Shown: in pieces, positions 57,609 through 64,000 of the stretch
How the letters are laid out: each line of letters starts with the position of its first letter
Position numbering within the stretch: the stretch's first letter is position 1
Source: Streptomyces anulatus
Lineage (GTDB): Bacteria > Actinomycetota > Actinomycetes > Streptomycetales > Streptomycetaceae
DNA length: 64,000 bases
Reading direction: 5' to 3'
Assembly (NCBI RefSeq): GCF_014650675.1
Contig: NZ_BMVK01000006.1
Coordinates: 1 to 64,000, forward strand
Made by a program: the position numbers and the translations under genes
The notes under the pieces: model-generated
The model's input: only the letters and a program-made list of their open reading frames with translations
Told to the model about the DNA's origin: nothing
The model's database searches: none

Positions 57609-58457
57609 TCAGAGGCGGCAGGCGTGGATGGCCGTGGTGAGGATGGCGCGGGCGCCGAGCTCGTACAGGTCGTCCATGATCCGCTGGGCCTCCTTGGCGG
57701 CGACCATGGAGCGGACGGCGACCCAGCCCTCGTGGTGCAGCGGGGAGATGGTCGGCGACTCCAGGCCCGGGGTGAGGGCGACGGCGCGCTCCAGGTGCTC
57801 GACGCGGCAGTCGTAGTCCATCATCACGTAGGACCGGGCGACCAGGACGCCCTGGAGGCGGCGGAGGAACTGCTGCACCTTGGGGTCGTCGGCGGGGGCG
57901 CCCGTGCGGCGGATCACCACGGCCTCCGACTTCATGATCGGCTCGCCGATGACTTCGAGGCCCGCGTTGCGCATGCTGGTGCCGGTCTCGACGACGTCGG
58001 CGATGATCTGCGCGACGCCGAGCTCGATGGCGGTCTCGACGGCGCCGTCGAGGTGCACGACGGAGGCGTTGACGCCCTCGTCGGCCAGGTGCTTCGCCAC
58101 GATGCCCTCGTAGGAGGTGGCGATCGTCATGCCGTCGAAGTCCTGGGGGCCGGTGGCCGTGCCGGGCTTCGTGGCGTAGCGGAAGGTGGAACGCGCGAAT
58201 CCGAGCTGGAGGATCTCCTCGGCATCGGCCCCGGAGTCCAGCAGCAGGTCGCGGCCGGTGATGCCGATGTCGAGCTTGCCGGAGCTGACGTAGATCGCGA
58301 TGTCGCGCGGCCGCAGGTAGAAGAACTCGACCTCGTTCGTCGGGTCGACGAGGACCAGTTCCTTGGACTCCTTGCGCTGCCGGTAGCCCGCCTCATGGAG
58401 CATCGCCATCGCAGGCCCGGAGATTGCACCCTTGTTGGGGACGGCGATGCGCAGCAT
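57609..58457 (-). CDS. hisG: ATP phosphoribosyltransferase (long form)
   Basis: 282-residue HisG, first enzyme of histidine synthesis, joining ATP and PRPP. Starts MLRIAVPNKGAISGPA; ITGRDLLLDSGAD and IADVVETGTSMRNAGLEVI (PRPP loop) are visible, and the C-terminal ACT-like regulatory domain typical of the long, hexameric, histidine-inhibited form follows (about 210-282). AGGAAA precedes the ATG. Follows hisE by 55 nt; the rest of the his genes are elsewhere. Confidence 0.96.
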   Translation of the reverse strand: MLRIAVPNKGAISGPAMAMLHEAGYRQRKESKELVLVDPTNEVEFFYLRPRDIAIYVSSGKLDIGITGRDLLLDSGADAEEILQLGFARSTFRYATKPGTATGPQDFDGMTIATSYEGIVAKHLADEGVNASVVHLDGAVETAIELGVAQIIADVVETGTSMRNAGLEVIGEPIMKSEAVVIRRTGAPADDPKVQQFLRRLQGVLVARSYVMMDYDCRVEHLERAVALTPGLESPTISPLHHEGWVAVRSMVAAKEAQRIMDDLYELGARAILTTAIHACRL

Positions 58458-58512
58458 GAGGTCAGGTTTCCTTTGTGCGAAGGGGTTGCGGGACGGACGG
58501 GCGGGGGTGTGC

Positions 58513-58785
58513 TCAGAGATGGGCGTAGACGTCGTCGAGCGAGATCCCGCGCGCGACCATCATCACCTGGACGTGGTACAGCAGCTGGGAGATCTCCTCG
58601 GCGGCGGCTTCCTTGCCCTCGTACTCGGCCGCCATCCAGACCTCGGCGGCCTCCTCGACGACCTTCTTGCCGATGGCATGCACGCCCTTGCCCACCAGTT
58701 CGGCGGTGCGGGAGGTTGCGGGGTCGCCTTCGGCGGCCTTGAGCTGGAGCTCGGTGAAGAGCTCTTCGAAGGTTTTGTTCGCCAT
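58513..58785 (-). CDS. hisE: Phosphoribosyl-ATP pyrophosphatase
   Basis: 90-residue MazG-like HisE, the second histidine step (PR-ATP to PR-AMP). It is a stand-alone protein, not fused to HisI. The helical MazG motif KKVVEEAAEVWMAAEYEG and EEISQLLYHVQVMMV carry the metal-binding acidic residues. ATG at 58785 has AGGA 5 nt before it. Longer in-frame extension upstream runs into ribH and is rejected. 35 nt after ribH. Confidence 0.96.
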   Translation of the reverse strand: MANKTFEELFTELQLKAAEGDPATSRTAELVGKGVHAIGKKVVEEAAEVWMAAEYEGKEAAAEEISQLLYHVQVMMVARGISLDDVYAHL

Positions 58786-58820
58786 GATGGTCCTCAGAAT
58801 ACGGGGTCGCCGAAGGGCAC

Positions 58821-59306
58821 TCAGCGCCAGGGTTCGCTGACGGTGCGCAGTGTGGCCGCGGTGGCCACGGCGGCGGTGACCGCTTCGTGCCCCTTGTCCT
58901 CGTTGGACCCTTCGAGGCCGGCCCGGTCGAGCGCCTGCTCCTCGGTGTCGCAGGTCAGTACGCCGAAGCCGACGGGAACACCGGTGTCGACGGTGACCTG
59001 GGTGAGGCCGAGGGTGACGCCCTGGGACACGTACTCGAAGTGGGGGGTGCCGCCCCGGATGACCACGCCGAGGGCGACGATCGCGTCGTAGCCGCGTCCG
59101 GCGAGCACCTTGGCGACGACGGGCAGTTCGAAGCTTCCCGGGACGCGGAGCAGGGTCGGCTCGTCGATGCCCAGCTCGCGCAGGGCGCGCAGGGCGCCGT
59201 CGACGAGTCCGTCCATGACCTTCTCGTGCCACTGGGCCGCGATCACGGCCACGCGCAGGTCGCCGCAGTTGCGTACGGACAGTTCGGGTGCACCCTTGCC
59301 GCTCAT
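58821..59306 (-). CDS. ribH: 6,7-dimethyl-8-ribityllumazine synthase
   Basis: 161-residue lumazine synthase, penultimate step of riboflavin synthesis. AAQWHEKVMDGLVDGALRAL at the N-terminus, VPGSFELPVVA, GVVIRGGTPHFEYVSQG and DTGVPVGFGVLTCDTEEQA (phosphate-binding turn) are all present. GGAGA before the ATG. 34 nt after ribBA. Forms an icosahedral or pentameric shell in the cytoplasm. Confidence 0.97.
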   Translation of the reverse strand: MSGKGAPELSVRNCGDLRVAVIAAQWHEKVMDGLVDGALRALRELGIDEPTLLRVPGSFELPVVAKVLAGRGYDAIVALGVVIRGGTPHFEYVSQGVTLGLTQVTVDTGVPVGFGVLTCDTEEQALDRAGLEGSNEDKGHEAVTAAVATAATLRTVSEPWR

Positions 59307-59340
59307 GTCTCTCCTGATACCGGTGATGTGGGGATGGTCG

Positions 59341-60635
<1,295 letters not shown>

Positions 60636-60639
<4 letters not shown>

Positions 60640-61280
60640 GCCGTGGCTCCTTCCAGAGCGGGTGTCCGCGTACGCAGCCACCAGTCGCGCATCCCCCACA
60701 GGACGAGGGCGCCGTAAAGGACGTAGACGAAGCCGGAGAAGGCGAACCCGTTGGCGAAGTTCAGCGGGACGCCGACCAGGTCGACGAGCAGCCAGGCGAA
60801 CCAGAACTCGACCATGCCGCGGGCCTGGGCGTACATCGCGACGACGGTGCCGACGAAGATGTACGCGTCCGGCCACGGGTCCCAGGACAGCGACGGGAAG
60901 GCGGTGAACAGGCCGCCGACGGCGAGGGTGCCGAGAGCGGCGGCGCCGATCAGCACGCCGCGCTCGCGCCAGGTGGCGAAGCGGACGGCTATGGAGCCGT
61001 CCTGGGCCTGCTGCTTGCCGCGGTTCCAGGACCACCAGCCCCACAGGGCGACGACGATCACGACCAGTTGCTTGCCCGCGCTGCCGGAGAGGTGCGCGGA
61101 GGCGAAGGCGACGAGCAGGATCACGCCGGAGAGGAGCTGGGCGGGCCAGGTCCAGATCGAGCGGCGCCAGCCGAGGGCCAGGGCGATCAGGCCGACGAGG
61201 TTGCCGATCATGTCCGACCACTTGATGTGCTGGCCGAACACGGTGAAGGCCTCGGAGTTGAGCCAGTTCGCCGCGTTCAT
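60636..61280 (-). CDS. ribM: Riboflavin transporter of the PnuC family
   Basis: 214-residue membrane protein with about seven spans and the PnuC signature (WPAQLLSGVILLVAF, WGWWSWNRGKQQAQDG, YAQARGMVEFWFAWLLVD). Embedded between ribE and ribBA and overlapping both by ATGA. This is the position of ribM of S. davawensis, a riboflavin/roseoflavin facilitator, so riboflavin rather than nicotinamide riboside is the likely substrate. Controlled by the FMN riboswitch upstream of ribD if cotranscribed. Confidence 0.9.
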
Positions 61281-61885
61281 CGCGGGTCCTGTCCGGCCCG
61301 GTCGCCGAGCAGCCGCTCGACGTACTTGGCGAGGACGTCCACCTCCAGGTTGACCGGGTCGCCGGGCTGCTTGCGGCCGAGCGTGGTCAGGGCGAGGGTG
61401 GTGGGGATGAGGCTGATGGTGAAGTGGTCGGCCGCCGCGTCCACGACGGTCAGGCTGACGCCGTCGACGGTGATGGAGCCCTTCTCCACGACGTACCGGG
61501 TGAGCTCGGGCGGCAGGGAGACCTTGACGATCTCCCAGTGCTCGGAGGGGGTGCGCTCCACGATGGTGCCGGTGCCGTCCACATGGCCCTGGACGATGTG
61601 TCCGCCGAGCCGGCCGCCGAGCGCCATCGGGCGCTCCAGGTTGACCCGGGAGCCGGTGGTGAGCGCGCCGAGGCTGGAGCGCTTCAGTGTCTCGGCCATC
61701 ACGTCGGCGGTGAATTCGCCGTCCGCGGTGTCCACGACGGTGAGGCAGACGCCGTTCACCGCGATGGAGTCGCCGTGCTTGGCGCCCTCGGTGACGGCGG
61801 GGCCGCGCAGCCGGAAGCGGGAGGCGTCCGCCAGCTGCTCGACGGCGGTGACCTCACCCAGTTCTTCGACAATTCCGGTGAACAC
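61277..61885 (-). CDS. ribE: Riboflavin synthase alpha chain
   Basis: 202-residue riboflavin synthase (dismutation of two lumazine molecules). Begins MFTGIVEELGEV. The two homologous barrels carry the duplicated motifs DSIAVNGVCLTV and GSITVDGVSLTV, each with MAETLKRSSLG- or LIPTTLALTTLG-type ends. GTG at 61885 directly abuts the ribD stop with no gap; its ribosome site GGAAGGGAA lies in the ribD end. Sometimes called ribC in other bacteria. Confidence 0.96.
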   Translation of the reverse strand: MFTGIVEELGEVTAVEQLADASRFRLRGPAVTEGAKHGDSIAVNGVCLTVVDTADGEFTADVMAETLKRSSLGALTTGSRVNLERPMALGGRLGGHIVQGHVDGTGTIVERTPSEHWEIVKVSLPPELTRYVVEKGSITVDGVSLTVVDAAADHFTISLIPTTLALTTLGRKQPGDPVNLEVDVLAKYVERLLGDRAGQDPR

Positions 61886-62986
61886 TCAGTTTCCCTTCCG
61901 AGCAGGGGCGGGGACGGCGGTGATGCGCAGATCGGGGCCGATTCGGACGGTCTCGGTCACATCGAGGCGCAACGCCCGGGAGATCGTGGAGATTCCGGCG
62001 TCGGCGAGGGCGGCGGGGCCCGCGCCGAGCAGTACCGGGGCGAGATAGCCGACGACCTTGTCGACCGTCCCGGCGGCGACGAACGCGCCGGCGAGGGTGG
62101 GCCCGCCTTCGAGGAGCACGGAGCGTACGCCCCGGGTGTGCAGGGCCCCGAGGAGGGCCGTGATGTCCAGGCCGGGGCCGGCCCCGGCGCGCGGCAGGCG
62201 CAGTACGGCGGCCTCGGGGAGGTGTCCGGCCGGGGCGTCGTCGGCGACGGCGACCAGGGTGGGCGCGGTGTCGTCCAGGACCCGGGCGCCGGGCTTCACG
62301 GCGGTGGCGTTCGTGTCGACGACGACCCGCAGCGGCTGGGTGACGCCGTCGATGCCGCGTACCGCCAGCTGGGGGTCGTCGGTGCGGGCGGTGCCGGAGC
62401 CGACGAGCACGGCGTCGGCCTCGGCGCGCAGCCGGTGGACGTCGGCGCGGGCCTCGGGCGAGGTGATCCAGCGGCTGGTGGCGTCGGCTGCGGCGATCCG
62501 GCCGTCGAGGGTGGCGGCGTACTTCCACAGGACGTACGGCCGCCCCCGGCGCACCGAGGCCAGCCAGGCGGCGTTGCCCGCCTCGGCCTCGTCCGCGAGG
62601 AGTCCCTGCTCGGCCCGGACCCCGGCGTGGCGCAGGGTGTCGCCACCGCCGGCGGCCCCCGGGGTCGGGTCGGCGACCGCGTACACGACGCGGCTGATCC
62701 CGGCGGCCAGGAGTGCCTGGGAGCAGGGGCCGGTGCGGCCGGTGTGGTCGCAGGGTTCGAGGGTGACGTAGGCGGTGGAGCCGCGGGCCCGCTCGCCGGC
62801 CGCGCGCAGGGCGTGGACCTCGGCGTGCGGCCCTCCGGCGCGCTGGTGGAAGCCTTCGCCGACGACGGCTCCGGCGGCGTCGGTGATCACACATCCGACG
62901 ACCGGGTTGGGGCTGGTGGAGCCGAGACCGCGCGCCGCGAGCGTGATCGCTCGGCGCATGGCGGTGATGTCGGCTGCGGTGTCCAC
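61886..62986 (-). CDS. ribD: Bifunctional riboflavin biosynthesis deaminase/reductase
   Basis: 366-residue RibD. The N-terminal pyrimidine deaminase (about 1-145) has zinc ligands and catalytic Glu in GGPHAEVHAL and TLEPCDHTGRTGPC. The C-terminal HTP reductase domain (about 155-360) has RPYVLWKYAATLDGRIA, DAVLVGSGTARTDDPQL and VLLEGGPTLAGAFV. GTG at 62986 has AGGAGGA upstream. First gene of the rib run, 175 nt after the FMN riboswitch. Confidence 0.96.
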   Translation of the reverse strand: MDTAADITAMRRAITLAARGLGSTSPNPVVGCVITDAAGAVVGEGFHQRAGGPHAEVHALRAAGERARGSTAYVTLEPCDHTGRTGPCSQALLAAGISRVVYAVADPTPGAAGGGDTLRHAGVRAEQGLLADEAEAGNAAWLASVRRGRPYVLWKYAATLDGRIAAADATSRWITSPEARADVHRLRAEADAVLVGSGTARTDDPQLAVRGIDGVTQPLRVVVDTNATAVKPGARVLDDTAPTLVAVADDAPAGHLPEAAVLRLPRAGAGPGLDITALLGALHTRGVRSVLLEGGPTLAGAFVAAGTVDKVVGYLAPVLLGAGPAALADAGISTISRALRLDVTETVRIGPDLRITAVPAPARKGN

Positions 62987-63161
62987 CGGGTCCTCCTGCC
63001 TCTTCGGGCACGGACTCCGGGGCCTGTCGATGACGACAGATAGAGCGGCTCACCAGCGGAAACGCCGAAATCCCGAGAACGGGAACGCCAGGAACGCACG
63101 GCGTCACGGGAGACTCCCGGCCATGCGTCCGCCGACGGCGGCGTACCGATGACGACCCGCC

Positions 63162-63288
63162 GCGCACTGCCTCCCATCCGGACTTTCACCGTCGGTCCAG
63201 GAATCTCACCTGGTCAACCGGCCGCTGGCTGCGGACGGGTCGCGGACTATAACCGCCGGTTCGGAATTGCACCGACCCCGGAGTGCGC
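63162..63288 (-). promoter_or_regulatory. FMN riboswitch (RFN element)
   Basis: On the minus strand the conserved FMN aptamer blocks occur in order: GTCGGTGCAATTCCGAACCG with CGGCGGTTATAGTCCGCGAC, a variable loop, AGGTGAGATTCCTGGACCGA and CGGTGAAAGTCCGGATGGGA. The closing helix P1 pairs GCGCAC (63162-63167) with GTGCGC (63283-63288). It binds FMN and should shut off ribD and downstream genes. Expression platform lies in the 175 nt to ribD; alternatives around CCGCCG/CGGCGG and CGGGAG/CTCCCG could sequester the start or terminate. Confidence 0.95.
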
Positions 63289-63292
63289 TGCT

Positions 63293-63309
63293 ACTGGTAC
63301 GGAACCAGT
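63293..63309. promoter_or_regulatory. 6-5-6 palindrome next to the riboswitch
   Basis: ACTGGT-ACGGA-ACCAGT lies directly 5' of the FMN aptamer on the rib transcript side. Half-sites match the outer parts of the DasR element, with spacing one base longer. May be the rib promoter operator or chance. Confidence 0.35.
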
Positions 63310-63462
63310 CTGCCACGGACGCCTCACGGCCATGCGGGTGAGCGCTGTGGGCTGGGTCACAGGAAACCTGGCGCATTTCCGTCGGCGAGAACGCGACAAC
63401 GTAGTCATCGGGACGTCACGGGGAAGCCGTCGGGAAAGTTGACGCTTAAAGGTCCAGACCTA

Positions 63463-63491
63463 TTGACGCACTGGTCTAGTCCTCTTAATCT
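63463..63491 (+). promoter_or_regulatory. Promoter of the second chitinase gene with DasR-like site
   Basis: TTGACG (63463-63468), 17-nt spacer containing ACTGGTCTAGTCC, TAATCT (63486-63491). A related GGTCCAGACC palindrome lies at 63451-63460. The same arrangement occurs at the first chitinase gene. Confidence 0.85.
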
Positions 63492-63602
63492 CTGCGTCAC
63501 CTCCGAGGTTCGGTCCGGCGGTGTGCGCACACCAGGACCCCGACACGACCCACCCCCTTTTGCCAGTTGTGTTCTGCCGACCTCCCCAGGAGGAACGACC
63601 AC

Positions 63603-64000
63603 ATGCTGTCCCCCACCCGAGCGAGAGCCACCCTGCTCGCCGCCGGCGCCGCCGTCGCCGGACTGCTGATGAGCTCACTCGCCGCAGGTCCGTCGGCCGC
63701 CGCCGACCAGACCTCCTGTCGCCCCGACGGGCTCTACCAGACCCCCGGCGTCGACGTCCCCTACTGCTCCGTCTACGACGCCGACGGACGCGAGAAGATG
63801 GGCGCCGACCACAAACGGCGCGTCATCGGCTACTTCACCAACTGGCGTACCGGCAAGGACGGCAAGGACGCCTACCTGGTCCCCGACATCCCGTGGGACA
63901 AGGTCACGCACCTCAACTACGCCTTCGCGCACGTCGACGGCTCCAACAAGCTCTCGGTCGGACCCGACAGCGCCGACAACGCCTCCACCGGCATGACCTG
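63603..64000 (+). CDS. Secreted GH18 chitinase, N-terminal part (runs off the window)
   Basis: The first 132 residues are present. A signal peptide (LLAAGAAVAGLLMSSLA, cleavage near SAAA at residue 34) is followed by a short Cys-containing segment (TSCRPDGLYQ, VPYCSVYDADG), then a GH18 barrel start RRVIGYFTNWRTG and KVTHLNYAFAHVDG. The active-site DxxDxDxE motif lies beyond the end. GGAGG 7 nt before ATG 63603. Under the DasR-like promoter at 63463. Paralogue of the chitinase at 46483 but with a different N-terminal region. Confidence 0.92.
   Translation, partial: MLSPTRARATLLAAGAAVAGLLMSSLAAGPSAAADQTSCRPDGLYQTPGVDVPYCSVYDADGREKMGADHKRRVIGYFTNWRTGKDGKDAYLVPDIPWDKVTHLNYAFAHVDGSNKLSVGPDSADNASTGMT

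Overview
The window is Streptomyces chromosomal DNA. It is very GC-rich with strong third-position GC bias. Many genes start with GTG or TTG, and many lack a ribosome-binding site but have a TANNNT box about 6-8 nt before the start codon, which points to leaderless mRNAs. Family-level markers include a complete conservon (cvnABCD), RbpA with a SigR-type promoter, DasR-like sites at chitinase genes and the RibM type of riboflavin transporter. From memory, the order from crr-ptsI to ribD-chitinase matches a conserved core segment of the S. coelicolor chromosome. That is recollection, not a search result. No insertion sequence, prophage, CRISPR array or tRNA was recognised.

Layout. 1-300 is the promoter and leader region of an rRNA operon that runs leftward out of the window. 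472-2723 holds the PTS genes crr-ptsI and a strong terminator. 2744-12424 carries a hypothetical gene, acetoacetyl-CoA synthetase, a GH31 glycosidase, a Nudix hydrolase, a VanX-like dipeptidase, an Mpo1-like protein and a DUF35/thiolase pair. 12446-16935 is the conservon (leftward). 18002-25458 is a leftward three-gene SMC-type operon (kleisin-like, winged-helix KITE-like, 1590-residue SMC-like ATPase), followed upstream by a fused 5-oxoprolinase. 29311-34350 has DUF4240, HEAT and ankyrin proteins and a small-membrane-protein/FtsK-like pair. 34378-38876 has a MocR regulator divergent from a YczE-type membrane protein, then GDPD and a UMF1 transporter. 39054-41151 has rbpA, FxsA and polyprenyl-phosphate mannose synthase. 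41739-46097 has an amidohydrolase, an Lrp/AsnC regulator, two small hypothetical genes and an acyl-CoA dehydrogenase. 46355-52147 has a GH18 chitinase, a methyltransferase, a SEC-C protein, a C39-like exported protein and a small P-loop protein. 52185-56906 has a possible attenuator leader, a TPR-AAA+ ATPase and two CNNM/CorC proteins. 57100-62986 is the leftward ribD-ribE-ribM-ribBA-ribH-hisE-hisG-PH-protein run headed by an FMN riboswitch. The window ends inside a second chitinase gene at 63603.

How parts work together. General PTS enzymes at one end and two chitinase genes further along fit chitin and N-acetylglucosamine use. Both chitinase promoters have a DasR-like sequence lying between the -35 and -10 boxes. 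The riboflavin genes share one FMN-sensing leader and continue into two histidine genes, so flavin and histidine synthesis may be partly co-transcribed.

Most interesting items: the SMC/kleisin/KITE operon without a visible nuclease subunit (a Wadjet/MksBEF-like complex); a leaderless 17-codon ORF with two Pro-Pro pairs overlapping a terminator hairpin before the AAA+ gene; an FtsK-like protein whose Walker A lysine is replaced; and a thiolase-like protein, paired with a DUF35 partner, that lacks the usual thiolase histidine motif. All functional calls come from reading motifs by eye. No database search was run.
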